Assembly: GCF_000143415.4 (NCBI RefSeq)
Contig: NW_003314263.1
Location: 1,304,165 to 1,368,164 of the forward strand
Direction: 5' to 3'
Length of the DNA: 64,000 nt
DNA from: Selaginella moellendorffii
Taxonomy: Eukaryota; Streptophyta; Lycopodiopsida; Selaginellales; Selaginellaceae
In this document: positions 8,738-20,739 of the stretch, in pieces
Layout of the letters: each line of letters starts with the position of its first letter
How positions within the stretch are numbered: the stretch's first letter is position 1
The notes under the pieces: model-generated
What the model saw: the letters and a program-made list of their open reading frames with translations, nothing else
What the model was told of the DNA's origin: nothing
Databases searched by the model: none
Position numbers and translations under genes: made by a program

Positions 8738-11700
8738 ATGAGCTGCAGCAAAGTTGGATTGATCTTGCTACAGGGAGTCACTGCCTTTGATGGGAGGAGA
8801 GGGTTCAACACCTGGTCCGAGAAAGTGATGCGTGTGCTGCAGATGGAAGAACTCTGGGAAATCGTTTCACCATCGACAATCACTGCAGATGCCCATATGC
8901 GACGAACCCCTGCTGCGTTGGGAGCTTCAACTTCGGTGGAAGGAGAAGTCGTGGATGAAGAGGCAATTCGTGCCTCTATTGCAGCAGCTCGACAACAGCT
9001 TGATCCTGGGAACAGGCTGTGCTGGAGAAGAAGGAATCTCGAGCAAAAGAATTGATTCTTTCTAAGCTTGCAGATGCCCTTATGATGCGTTTGCGTCATA
9101 AGAGTGCTTGTGAGATTTGGGCTCATTTTCACAACAAGTATGCTGTTCTTTCCCTCTCCAAGATTAGCATGGTCGAGACTTGCATTCGTGAGACCCATTT
9201 TCATCCAGGCGAGAACTTTGAAGAGTTCCTCGCCAAGATGCAAGACCTGTGGATGGAGCTTGAAGGCAGTTTAGTGGCATTCAACGAAAACAAGAAAGTT
9301 TTGGTGCTTTGCGAGGGCATACAAGATTTTTCTTTTAGTTCTTTTGTCCCTACCGTTCACATGATGTCACTCAACTTTGAACAAGCTGAGCAAACTTTAT
9401 GCTCAGAGCTGGCTGCGAGAGGTTTGATTGTGGACTTTGATCAGAGGCCTTCTCATGTTTTAATCTCACAATCTACATCAAATGTTTTTGCATCAAGCGA
9501 TCAGTCAGGGATTGATTCAGCTCTGTGGGCTGGAAATCATCAAGGCAGAGGAGGCCACGGAAGAGGAGGATGGCAGAGGTCGCAGGTTTAGGGGAAATCC
9601 GCAGAAGCAGCAGCACAATTCAAGGAATTCTGGTAAAGAAGCAGCAGTTTGAGATTATTTTGTGGGCAAGAACAAACAGGAATGCTGGACCTGTGGGATG
9701 CCAGGACACTACTCCAAGGATTGCCCAGTTGCAGCTTGGCTGCAGCACATGAACATAGGGCTCGCAGTAAATGCTCACGAAGGGGAAATATAGGAACTTG
9801 CAGCATCATCTGAGATAGTAATTTCAAACGTTTCTGAAAAACTAGGTTCAGAGAGACACCTAATGCAAAGATGGTTGAACTTTATGCAGTTGCGTGCTGC
9901 GAAAGTGAAGTGCATTCGTATGGGAGATGGAAGCATTTTACCTGTTCGCGCAACTAGGGATGTGCGAGTTCCACTGGGAAGAAAGTCTCTACTCTTGAAG
10001 AATGCGTGGTATGTTCCAAAGATAGTGAAGAATCTGGTTTCTATAGCCAGGTTTATGGATGAAGGTTTGGATGTGAATTTCTCCAAACATCAATGTCAAG
10101 GTCTTGCAAATGGTCGTCCATTACTACATTTTCCTAGATATGTTTGAGAAGGAGATAGCTTCTGGAAAAAATTTGAACGCTCCTGAGATGTGCATGACTG
10201 TAGATAGTTCTCTCTAGCATGCTCGACTTGCACATGCCAATCCCCCTCTCATCAGGCGTATGCAGAAGCAGGAGCTTGTGGATGGCTTTAACAACCACAT
10301 TCTTCAAAGTTCAGTGAAATGTCACACTTGCATTCTTGGTAAGCAAACCCATTGTACTTTCAAACCTGCTGTGATCAGAAGCACTCGTCCCTTGCAGCTC
10401 GTTCACTCAGATATTTATGGACCCATGCGACTGTTTGCTCAGAATGGTGCAAAGTGTTTTATGATGTTTACTGATGATTTCTCCAGGCACATGGACGTCT
10501 TCTTCCTTTGTCACAAAGATGAAGTCTTCAGCAAATTCAAGCAATTTGTAGCAGAAGCCGAAGTGAAAACTGGTCAAAGGGTTGGTTGTTTATGTACTGA
10601 TTCAGGAGGGGAATACATCAACAAGTCCTTTCAGCAGTTCTGTGTTGAACGAGGAATTCTTCATCAACGCTCTTGCTCTCATACCCCTCAACAGAATGGA
10701 GTCTCTGAGCGCAAGAACAAGACAATCATGAACACAGTTTGGTGCTTCCCTCAAGAATCAGGACTATCAAAATTCCTCTAGGCTGAAGCAGTTGGATCAG
10801 CTGTGCACGTTCAAAACCTCCTCCCTCATTCTCGCAATCCCAACAAGATCCCAAAAGAGCTTTGGACTGGTCAAAGACAATCAGTGGTGCATCTCAGGTG
10901 TTTTGGTTGTTTAAGCTTTGCAAAAAGGGTTGATGAGCATCTCGGTAAGTTGGAGAGCAGAAGCAAGCTGGCATTTCTTGTTGGATACGACTCCAATTCA
11001 AAAGGATATTGCCTGTACCAGCCTGGTAATCATCAAATTTTTGTAAGCACTGACGTTCGTTTTGATGAAGGAACACTATAAAGATTGCGAAGGAAGCTCG
11101 GATCAAAATGTGAAATGGAGTTGGGATGGTGTTGAAGACGTTGATGAAGATGACGATGATCTAACAATCATCTATCCCTCATCTCCTTCAGCTGACAATC
11201 ATCCAACACCAGTCTCTGGATCTTTTCTTCCTGAAGAACAGGGCGATGCTGCTCATCGTGCACAAACTGGAGAAGTCGACAAGCTCACACATGATCTACC
11301 ATTCAACATGGAGAACTATGGGTGAACATCATCTGGATGATCAAGCAAAGCACCTCATCCCAAGCAGTGGTCTTTTGCAGCAATAGAAATAGCTTCTGAA
11401 CTAGTCAACTTTAAGCAGGGGATTCAAGGTCCTGATGCAGATAAGTGGATTTCAGCAATGCAAGATGATTTGAATTCTCTTGATGAGAACCAGACTTATG
11501 ACTTGGTGGAAGCTCCTGAAGGATGTGAAGTTGTCAGATCGCATTGGGTGTTCAAGCTTCACAGAAATGATCAGTTTAGTGTTACAAGGCAAGACTTGTT
11601 GCTCAAGGATATTCACAAATTCTTGGAGTGGATTTTGATGAGATGTTCTCACCAATTGTGAAGTAGACAAGCATGAAACAGCCTTTCTTAATGGGAACTT

Positions 11701-12963
11701 GAAGGAGGAGATATTTATGCAGCAACCCCCAGGCTTTGAGCTTTTTGGATCACAGCGCTCTGAACTCGTCTGCAAGCTTTGCAAGGCTCTTTATGGCCTT
11801 AAGCAGGCTTCCCATCAGTGGTATGAATATTTGAATTCTTTTCTTATGGGTCTCATTATGCAGAGGTTGAACAGCGATGGAAATCTATATCTTCTTCAGC
11901 AGGGTGATCACTTTGTTGTGATGGCAGTTTATGTGGATGACTATTTGATTGTCAACAACAATGACACTGTTTTGAAGGATGTGAAGATCAAACTCATGAA
12001 CAGGTTTGTGATGAAGGATTTAGGAGCTGTGTGGCAGCTGTTAGGATGGAAGTTGACAGGGATGAAGCAGACAGGACAATCATCCTCACACAACGCCAAT
12101 ATGTGAAGAAGCTTCTCAACCAGTTCAACATGACAAGTTGCAAATCTGTGGCTACACCAATCATCACTGGCATCAAGTTCAGAAGTAAGATGGATGATTT
12201 ATTTGATTAGCCCTCGGTCTACCGATTGCTTGTTGGAGGACTACTCTATCTCATCAACATGACTTGCCCCGACATCTGCTTTGCCGTTGGTCTCCTCAGC
12301 CGATACATGCAGTTTCCAAGTTTTTGTCATTGGCAAATGGCAAAAAGAGTTTTGAGGTATTTGAAAGGACAAGCTGCTCATGGATTGGTTTACAAATGCT
12401 CAGGTCAGTCCAAACTTGTTCTTCAAGCTTATTGCGATGTAGATTGGGCTGGCAACTTGAATACACGACATTCAACCTCTGGAATTTGCTGTGTAATTGC
12501 TGGTGCTGCGGTTTCATGGGGAAGTAAGAAGCAAATGATGGTTGCTCTTTCCAGTGTAGAAGCAGAGTACGTAGCTGCCAATACAGCAGTAAGGGAGATC
12601 ATCTGGCTTCTTCGATTACTTGGAGAACTCAATCAACAACAATCAGATGCGACCATTCTACATTGCGACAGCAGAAGTGCAATCGCCATGTCAAAAAATC
12701 CTGTGTTTCATGCTCGTACAAAACATATAGATGTGCAGCATCACTTCATTCAAGAACGTGTAGCAGCCGGAGATCTTCATCTGGAATACATTCCTTCACA
12801 GTATCAGTTGGCAGACCTTCTAACCAAGCCACTTTCAGAGTTCACATTCATCAAGCTGAGGAATCAACTTGGAGTGTCAAGCGCCCTCAACTTGAAGGGG
12901 GAGTGTAAGAATAATGATGAACACAACAAGCAAGACAATTTATATCAGAAACAGTCCGAATAG
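8738..12963 (+). pseudogene. Copia gag-pol polyprotein, multiply broken
   Basis: Gag starts at the ATG at 8738 with FDGRRGFNTWSEKV, shifts frame near 9040, and continues as a UBN2-like gag to 9591. The zinc knuckle CWTCGMPGHYSKDC is near 9680-9725 in another frame. A pre-integrase region is at 9863-10147. Integrase runs about 10210-10780, with HARLAHAN, a C..C pair, HSDIYGP, FTDDFSR, CTDSGGEY and PQQNGVSER. Reverse transcriptase fragments are at 11458-12106 with YVDDYL, and a stretch including the TAFLNG region is partly deleted. RNase H-like sequence at 12226-12963 includes AYCDVDWAGN, SSVEAEYVA and HCDSRSAIAM. At least five frame breaks prevent a full product. The last third (12226-12963) is still open. 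Confidence 0.9.
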
Positions 12964-13036
12964 CGATCAGATCTCTGGTGATTTCCGATTTGATTGAAGT
13001 TGTATATATATACAGCCATACATGAATCAAGGTGCG
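12893..13036 (+). repeat. Polypurine tract and U3-like part of the 3' LTR
   Basis: TGAAGGGGGAG at 12893-12903 is a canonical polypurine tract, and TGTAAG immediately after it would be the LTR start. A TATATATATA box lies at 13003-13012, about 25-35 bp upstream of 13037. The shared 42-bp unit therefore begins where transcription would be expected to start. This segment has no counterpart at the 5' end. Confidence 0.6.
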
Positions 13037-13078
13037 TGTTAAAGTGAAATCCATTGTTCTTGCTCCGCTTTTCTTTCA
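13037..13078 (+). repeat. 3' terminal 42-bp unit of the Copia element
   Basis: TGTTAAAGTG...TTCTTTCA, the partner of 8640-8681, immediately followed by the CCAGC target duplication. It probably represents the R-U5 part of the LTR. Confidence 0.75.
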
Positions 13079-13083
13079 CCAGC

Positions 13084-14442
13084 AGCCATCAAACTTCCGC
13101 AGGCCGTGAGTGCAGCTACAAATGTCGCAGAGTTCATTGTCACCCCGTTCAGATCCATCTCACACACCACCTCCAGAGCTCGTTTGTTCTTCCCATTGTC
13201 GACATATCCCTGTATCAAGCACGTCCATGAAACAACGTTCCGCTTCACCATCTTGTCAAAAACTTCTTGAGCTTCCGCCATACTGCCACACTTGGCGAGG
13301 AGATTCACCACTACAGTCTCCACGTAAACGTCCCAGCATCTGTTCCTCACTGCTTGAAGATGAATCCTCTTGCCTTTCTCTAACCAGTGATTCAAGCATT
13401 TCTGCTCGGCTGCCAAAGCAGTGCAGGCTGTGATTGCAGTGACGAAAGTTCTAGCAGCCGGAGGAGCTTCAGCTTCTTCGGCCATGCCTTCGAACAGTTT
13501 CAGTGCGACTTCGCTCTTCCCGTTATCAACGTATCCTTGCATCAGAGCAGTCCAGAAAACCACGCTGCAGCTGCTCATCTTGTCGAGTGACAAGCAGCTG
13601 CTGCGACAACATTTTCGTCCAGAACACGCTGGTGGATATGTATGCCAAGCTTGGCAAAATGCAGCAGGCCCGTGACGTCTCACCCGGGAATGAATCGACT
13701 TTCCTCTTTTCAGCCAGTTGCAGCTTCCCACAGCCCTCGCTGCTAACGAAGTGCAAGCAGTCAGTGGAGCAACGAAAGTTCTAGCGTTGGGGATTGTCGA
13801 ACTCATACCGTCAAAAAGCCTCAGAGCGAGCGCACTCTCGCCGTTGTCAACGTAACCTTGCAGAAGAATCGTCCATGAAACCGCATTACCATGCAGCCGC
13901 ACCTCGCATAAAGATCAATCAGCGCATTCTGCACGAAGGAGTTGTCGGAGCAGTTCTTTTCCAGTGCTTGCCGATAGATTTCTTCTCCCTTTTCTAACCA
14001 TCTCCTGGAGTTTCCTCTCTGTTCAACAGCCAAAGCAGCACAGCCCGTCAGTGCTGCAACTAGAGTTCTCGCATCCGAGCCAGCTTCATCGCACCGCAAT
14101 GTCCGTAGAGATCGATCAAAGTGTTTCCAACGAAAGAATCAAAACAAGCCTGTGCATGAATGATTTTTCCCTTGTCAAACCATCTGCTGCAGTCACCACC
14201 TCAAGCTTCTGCTGCTAAAGAAGTGCAAGCTGAGAGCACAGCAACATAAGTCCTAGCATCCCGAGCAGCAGAATTTCCCATACGATCGAAAATCTCCAGA
14301 GCCAACTTGCTCTTTCCATTGTTGACATATCCCAGAATGATGCAGTTCCAACAAACTGTATTAGGAGAGGAAATCCTGTCGAAAATCTTCCAAGCCTCAA
14401 CAACGCTTCCATGCTATTGCACTTTTCTAGAAAGGTGACCAT
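13084..14442 (-). pseudogene. PPR protein, 5' part (multiply frameshifted)
   Basis: The minus strand holds a chain of PPR motifs. They include NTVCWNCIILGYVNNGKSK near 14350, FVQNALIDLYARCG near 13930, VSWTILLQGYVDNGESALAL near 13860, VVNLLAKCGSMAEAQEVF near 13290 and VVSWTCLIQGYVDNGKNKRA near 13220. The run ends FVAALTACGSLMAA exactly at the retroelement. Frame changes occur near 14215, 13900-13980, 13700 and 13600, with stops between. The gene was therefore already, or has since become, a pseudogene beyond the insertion itself. Similarity ends near 14442, where repeat DNA begins, so the true 5' end is probably lost. Confidence 0.75.
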
Positions 14443-14859
14443 TGCGTCTTTCTTTTGTAGTATTATGCTTGGTGGTAAGTTGCACCTTACACTTTGTTAA
14501 ACTCTATGAGAATAATAAGCTCTCACTAATCTTGATTTGGTCTTGGTGGCTCTGTGCCTTAGTTAAGGATGGTGATGTTCAACTTAATTATTTGAGGTTG
14601 AGATGTTGGTATCCATACTATAATTTTGTCTATGAGGAGGTTGTGTACTGATATGAGTGTGAGACACAAAATCCCTAGGCCCCAAAGTGGAGCCGGAAAG
14701 GGTGCCACGTGGTAGTGGCTGAAGCGAGAGCCAAACAAGTGTAACACGTTTGGACCAAAAGCTCCGACTTGAAAAGTCAAGAGCGGGAGTGGAACTCCCA
14801 AAGAAGTGCTCAAGGAACGAGCACAAAGCGAGAAAAAAGCGAGGTTCCAAAAAGGGACC
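14443..14859. other. Transition into repeat DNA
   Basis: No supported gene. Composition shifts from AT-rich to GC-rich near 14680 on entering the minisatellite. Confidence 0.5.
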
Positions 14860-15300
14860 CGAGTTGGAGTCCGAAGTGGAGTCCGAGATGGACCCGAGTT
14901 GGAGTCCGAAGTGGAGTCCGAGATGGACCCGAGTTGGAGTCCAAAGTGGAGTCCGAGATGGACCCGAGTTGGAGTCCGAAGTGGAGTCCGAGATGGACTC
15001 GAGTTGGAGTCCGAAGTGGAGTCCGAGATGGACCCGAGATGGAGTCTGAGGTGGACCCGAGATGGACCCGAGATGGAGTCCGAGATGGACCCGAGATGGA
15101 GTCTGAGATGGAGTCCGAGATGGAGTCCGAGATGGAGTCCGAGATGGAGTCCGAAGTCGAGACCGAGACCGGGACCGAGACCGAGACCGAGACCGAGATC
15201 GGGACCGAGAACGAGACCGAGGCCGAGGCCGAGACCGAGCCCGAGCCCGAGTCCGAGTCCGAGTCTGAGTCCGAGTTCGAGTCTGAGAGGGTGAAAGCCC
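14860..15300. repeat. 35-bp minisatellite grading into a 6-bp (GAGNCC) repeat
   Basis: GAGTTGGAGTCC begins units at 14861, 14896, 14931 and 14966, a period of exactly 35 bp, with degenerate copies to about 15060. From there the array becomes shorter GAGATGGAGTCC and GAGACC/GAGTCC hexamers to 15295. Because 35 is not a multiple of 3, each frame cycles through the same three peptide phrases. The array is open in all three plus frames and in one long minus frame (Leu/Gly-rich). I read this as a repeat, not a gene. Confidence 0.85.
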
Positions 15301-18300
15301 AAAGCGTTCATCTCCCAGACCCTGAGGGGTTTGGTGAGCCCCAAAAGTATAGTAGGGGGAGGACTGCAGTGGAGCCAGTTTGGCCAGGAAAGGTCAGTTT
15401 GGCCCAAGAAGGCCAGACCCAGTGTTGGGTGATGAATTGACCACTGGGAAGTCCAAGACTAGAGTGAATACGGACCAACAAGCGGGGTAGCTTGGTGAAG
15501 TGTTCAAGAGCCGGCTCTAGTTCCCCCGGGAGATCGACTGGCCGATGCTCCCAATCCAAGTGTGGGTGGCACTACCTACTTGGATACCAGGCGTGGCTCA
15601 ACGGAACCTCGCTCTAAGCCCATGGCTAGAGCACCTAAAGGCGATAGGTGGGGAGAGTACCCAGGTGGCTCGCGTAAGGCCACGGTGTTCCGAAATGTCG
15701 TCCCAAAGGCCCAGACTGTGGAAAGGAAGAGGAGCAGTCCTCTGGGGTAGTGACCAAGGACACAGTCGTGTGGTGAGGAAGTCCCAGAGGACCGTGGGAC
15801 TTAGTGGTCGGGCCTGTGGGCCTCGATCCAGTGGCAGTGTTGGCAAACACGGCCAGGGGCAGAAAGGGACTTGATAGGAACTGACAAAGGGACTTTGGGG
15901 AAGGCGATTCCCCAGGTCTGTGGGCATCCTAAGGATGCTAAGGAGTGGATCTAGGATGACCCCTCGTAGACAGATGGCCCAGTCTTGGAGAGACGGGATG
16001 GTGATGCAAGTGGTATTGGACCATTTGCGCAGCAAAGGTGAATGGGCATGGCCTTAGCGTAATGGGCCGAGATGTCAGTGGTACCTTTGGGTGTCGGTCA
16101 TGGGATCGGACACGTGGAGCACTTGGACCAAGTGCAAAGGTTGAGTGGCATGGATGCCATTCTCGGGGCTAGCAAGCCCCAAGTCCTGAATGGGACTTAT
16201 GGAGGTTGTGAATGAGACTCCTCCAAGTGGTCGGAGGTGTGGATAAGTGACTAAAGTAGAATGGAAAAATTAGTTGCTTACAATGAGTTCATCTCATGGT
16301 CTTCATTTTGGTTTCCACTAAGTGTTGATCATGCATAGCTAACCTCTTCAAGACATGCTTAGAGCTAGTGGCTAAATGCATTAATAAACTTATTGCGGTT
16401 GAGTTGGATTCAAGTGGTCATTTAGTTTATACTTGTCCATGAACCTTTATCTCATACTTAAGGTATTACGTTCATGTTGGATGAGTATATGACTTGATGA
16501 TATGAGTTTAGTGTTGGGTCTTGTGATGGCAAGTTGAAGAGTGATTGTTAGTTGCTTAGCAACTAATGATTGCTTATAGACTTTGTCAAGGACTATTTGA
16601 CACTTACTTCTCTCGATGATGATTTAACAATGATGGGCTTGTTTTATTGGATGGTGTTGCAGAGGATCGTGTTGTTAAACTTACATGGGTTTTCTATGTT
16701 TGCATGTCAACTCTACCTCTGTCGATATTATTTAGTTACGTTTAGTCCGTAATGTTGGATTTCATAAAGTCTTGGATGTGGTGGATCACTCCTTGATGAT
16801 GTGTTATCTGTAACTGAGTATTGTTGGAGGATTGATCTTAGATATTGACTAAGGTATCTTTGACTTCAGTTAGCTTAGTTGCTAAAGAGTTTTGAGTGGT
16901 GATTCACTCTTGCTTTCTTCTAGCTTTATTCCAATGTTGATGGCATTGAAGTGACATCTTGTCATTGACAATATTGATATGAGATTCAAGTGAAATGAGA
17001 TGTCTCTCCTTATGATTGATATTAAATTTTATTAGTCTTGATGAAGATAGTGTTGATGATTTGGTTGTAGCTTTATGTTATTAACATTTGTACAATTGCT
17101 TGTTAGCAACTGTATTGATGTTCAAACAAGCTGAGTGGCAAGTTTGAGTTAGCTGTGTTCTAGACAAGATTATTTAGTAAGGGTTGAGCTTTGGCTTTCT
17201 TTGAAAAGTGATTTAGTCGTGGACTATGCTAGCCTTACGAGTGAAAGAGTTAGTGATTGATATTGAAGTGATTAAATCCTTGTTGGATTTGAGTTGGGAT
17301 ATATCAATCATTGATGACTCTTCTTATACTTGTTATAAAGTGAGTTATGTCTTGCTATAAATGGATTCATGAAGGATCATTTAGTGATCATTTATTAAGT
17401 ATAGCTCCATTGTGATTAGCTTTTGGATTGATACAAACATGCTCTTCATTAGCTTTAGCATTATAAAGTTTAGTTTATGGATGTGTTGAGGAAAATATTA
17501 TGGGTTGTACTATGATTTCTTCTTTTGCATTGAAGTTAGTTCATACAAAACTTATAATCATTGTTAGGTAAGACTTGGCTATAAGCTTCTTGAAGCTCTT
17601 GGTTTTTTTTAAGTTTTTATACTCATTGTTCCATTTGTTAGAAATTGTTGGGGGAAGGCATTTTAGCTCATTAGTTTCGATGAAGTTTGTATTTGCATCT
17701 AACAATCATTGATGATGATTGACTGTCATCTAGGATAATTGATTATCCTTGTTAAAAGGTTTTGCTTGATTGTTGTTAATATATAATGATTCGCTATTCT
17801 TCAGGATGGTAGATTCCTTCTTTGACGATAATTATACATATCTCTTTTTGATGGGATAATTGATGATTTTTCATGATAGTTAGTGGTTCTTTTTAATGGC
17901 TTTTGGCTTTTTGCGTTATCACATATTTTTTGTAGTTTGCTTTGGATTGGTCTTTTGGGTTTGAGACATTAGTAGGATGTTGTTAACACTTGTTTAAAGA
18001 ACTTGAGTTCCTTCGTATTGTTGACTGGGATCTATTTAGATTGGTGTGTGATAGTTGGCATGAATAAGTGTTTGTTAGTCTTACCGCATTCATTCTGTTC
18101 TATTGATTATTGTTCAAGTTAGTTCTAATAGATTGGGATGTTATTTCCTTTGGGTGATACATTCGCAAGCATTTTGCTTGTCAGTCGATAATACTTTGTG
18201 TTCTTTGAGTTATCTTTTATAAGTTTTTTGGCATTCTATCTTCAATCTTTGATAGTTAAGTTTTGTCATTAAGTATCTTTAATGATACAATAGCTATTGA

Positions 18301-19008
18301 ATTTTGTTAGATGGTGAATCCTATGTTTCCAAAAATGATGATTTTGGTGGCTCCTATATTATAATTTTAGTTTATCGGATGATAACTTAGAATACTTTTA
18401 TGTTCTAATCTAAGATTTATTCACTGGTAATTAAGACTCTAAGCTATCATTGTCTTTGACTTTGATATTGTCCATCTCACAATCTTTGAGTTTGGGCCAG
18501 TATACGCAAACTGGCTTTGGCACTTCGTGTGCATGGTGAAATCTCTAGTTATGGGGTAGCTACTGTCAACTGGTCACATCACCGCCTCTCTATACATTTA
18601 AAGGGCGTGACCATGTAAACAACTCTAACTACTTATTTACAGTAGTCTATCTAAACCTTATTTATAGGTTTGGTATTTTTGCTCATGAGGGTTAGAGCCT
18701 CTGGCTTCTCTCTCTATGTCCCTATAGGTAGGGCATATCACACTTTTGTAAGCTAGATGACACTTAGAGTAGCAAGGGTGGCTAACTTCGTTGGTCATTT
18801 CCTTGCCGGCGACGGCTAGAAGGTGTTTAAGTTAGTAGTGCATCCGCATTAGGCAAAGAGGCTATCTTAACTCATTTAAGTTGGTGCATTTTTCATATAA
18901 TGTGGTCACCGTGAACTTTTTCTAGGGCTATTTTTTTGCCGGTGGTCTAGACTCGAGTATGTATCGACAAGGACGTCAATCTTCCCTAGGGGGGGAGAGT
19001 ATGGCAGA
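15301..19008. other. Repeat-derived desert, no gene seen
   Basis: 15301-16260 is GC-rich with no recognisable domain. From 16260 to about 18500 the plus strand is strongly T/G-rich, with endless TTGATGA, TTAGTT and GTTATT words and stops in all frames. It is probably an old retroelement interior or satellite-like decay. Confidence 0.6.
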
Positions 19009-19340
19009 TGTGACTTCGGGTATCGAAAGTTATCTATTGGTTAGTCCTTTCGGATATTCTTTTCTTACTGCCGCGATGGTAGGAGGTCGGTATTGCTGGA
19101 CCCTTTATTAATCTCTGCCTAAGCTAGTTGAAAAAATGGTCATCACATGTGCACTTAGACCAGAAAGGCACTAAGGAAAGAAATCCTAAGTTGTCATTTG
19201 TCAAGCAAACTTGACACGTTGATGAGAAATTGTCGCGAATGTGACTTTAGGTATCGAAAGTTATATGTCGGCCAATCCTTTTGGATATTCTTTCCTTACT
19301 ACCACGACAATAGGAGGTCGGTATTGCTGGACCTGTTATT
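19009..19340. repeat. Two ~100-bp direct repeats
   Basis: A ~100-bp segment starting TGTGACTT.GGTATCGAAAGTTAT and ending GGAGGTCGGTATTGCTGGACC occurs at about 19009-19110 and again at about 19239-19340, with roughly 15% difference. Confidence 0.75.
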
Positions 19341-19365
19341 AGTTTCCGCCTAAGCCAGTTGACAT

Positions 19366-19525
19366 GTAGCGCACCCTATCTCTCTCCCCTTAAGCCAACT
19401 GGAAAAAGGGGCAATTGCTTGATGAGAGAGCCCTTAATGGCTATTTTATCCCCATTCCCCCAAGGTTCTAAGGATCCATAGTGACCGTATATCCAAATCT
19501 TATCCCATGATCACGTGCACTACAC
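19366..19525. repeat. Direct repeat, copy 1 of 2
   Basis: About 160 bp, from GTAGCGCACCCTATCTCTCT to TGCACTACA. It is repeated with about 90% identity at 20545-20706. The two copies bracket the tandem array between them, like the ends of a composite repeat. Confidence 0.75.
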
Positions 19526-19605
19526 TCACCCCCCTTTAGAGATGTCAATGTCCTTATTGACTATTGATTAATAACCTCTACTGAGTTAAGGGGAACTAGC
19601 ACTTG

Positions 19606-20400
19606 CTATTCCATGTGAGGCAACTATTCATCCACCCGTACTGTAGTCCCACGCACTAAATCTACCAATCTTTCTATTATGTAAACCAATTATTCCATGT
19701 GAGGCAACTAGTCATCCACCTGTATGCACTAAATCTACCAATCTTTCCATTGTGTAAACCAGCTATTCCATGTGAGGCAACTAGTCATCCACCTGTATGC
19801 ACTAAATCTACCAATCTTTCCATTGTGTAAACCAGCTATTCCATGTGAGGCAACTAGTCATCCACCCGTACCGTAGTCCCACGGTGGATACCTTCGTCCA
19901 TGGATACTCCTCTTGTGTCCATGGCGTACGCACTGAATTTACCAATCCTTCCATTGTGTAAACCAGCTATTCCATGTGAGGCAACTAGTCATCCACCCGT
20001 ACCGTAGTCCCACGGTGGATACCTTCGTCCATGGATACTCCTCTTGTGTCCATGGCGTACGCACTGAATTTACCAATCCTTCCATTGTGTAAACCAGTTA
20101 TTCCATGTAAGGCAACTAGTCATCCACCCGTACCGTAGTCCCACGGTGGATACCTTCGTCCGTGGATACTCCTTTTGTGTCCATGTGAGGCAACTCGTAC
20201 GCACTAAATTTACCAATCCTTCCATTGTGTAAACTAGCTATTCCATATGAGGCAACTAGTCATCCACCCGTACCGTAATCCCACGAAGGTATCCAATCCT
20301 TCTATTGTGTAAACCAGCTATTCCATGTGAGGCAACTAGTCATCCACCGTACCATAGTCCCACAGTGGATACCTTCGTCCGTGGATACTCCACACAAGAG
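19606..20400. repeat. Tandem array with 72-84 bp and ~130 bp units
   Basis: The phrase ATTCCATGTGAGGCAACTAG recurs at about 19606, 19692, 19764, 19838, 19966, 20099, 20239 and 20320. Short units hold that phrase plus CATCCACC and CTACCAATCTTTCCATT. Long units add GTACCGTAGTCCCACGGTGG and GATACCTTCGTCC. Neighbouring units are over 90% alike, so the array is fairly young. Confidence 0.85.
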
Positions 20401-20544
20401 GAAGGATGTACGTATGGATGCCCAATTCGTACGATTTCAAATTTTTAGGGGTAGGAATATACCTTGCTCAAGGGTATATTATATTTTTTTTAAGTAGCCA
20501 CTAATCAATGGGAATTGAACCCATGCTATTTGCTCATACCACAT

Positions 20545-20706
20545 GTAGTGCACCCTATCTCTCTCCCCTTAAGCCAACTGGAAAAGGGGCAATTGCTTGA
20601 TAAGAAAGCCCTTAGTGGCTATTTTATCCCCATTTATCCCCTAAGGTTCTAAAGATCCACGGTGACAATATATCCAAATCTCATTCCATGATCACATGCA
20701 CTACAG
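20545..20706. repeat. Direct repeat, copy 2 of 2
   Basis: Partner of 19366-19525, in the same orientation. Confidence 0.75.
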
Positions 20707-20739
20707 AAACTCATAATATTGACTTGCACTTGCTAATGT

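Larger units (their letters stand above)
8640..13078 (+). mobile_element. Degenerate Ty1/Copia LTR retrotransposon inserted in a PPR gene
   Basis: The element is bounded by a 5-bp target-site duplication CCAGC (8635-8639 and 13079-13083). Its ends are TG (8640) and CA (13078). Inside, in order, are a primer-binding site, gag with a CCHC knuckle, integrase, reverse transcriptase and RNase H. Putting integrase before reverse transcriptase marks it as Copia. The polyprotein is broken by several frameshifts and stops, and part of the reverse transcriptase is deleted near 11645-11690, so it is dead. The 5' terminal repeat is only 42 bp, matching just the last 42 bp of a longer 3' LTR-like region. 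Confidence 0.9.

Noticed and set aside
14559..15440. Long open frames on both strands encoding Glu/Ser/Trp- or Leu/Gly-rich proteins
   Set aside because: They are translations of the 35-bp and 6-bp repeats; all frames are open because the repeat lacks stop words.
19606..20400. CRISPR-like array
   Set aside because: Units are contiguous 70-130 bp tandem repeats without unique spacers of fixed length, in a eukaryotic genome.
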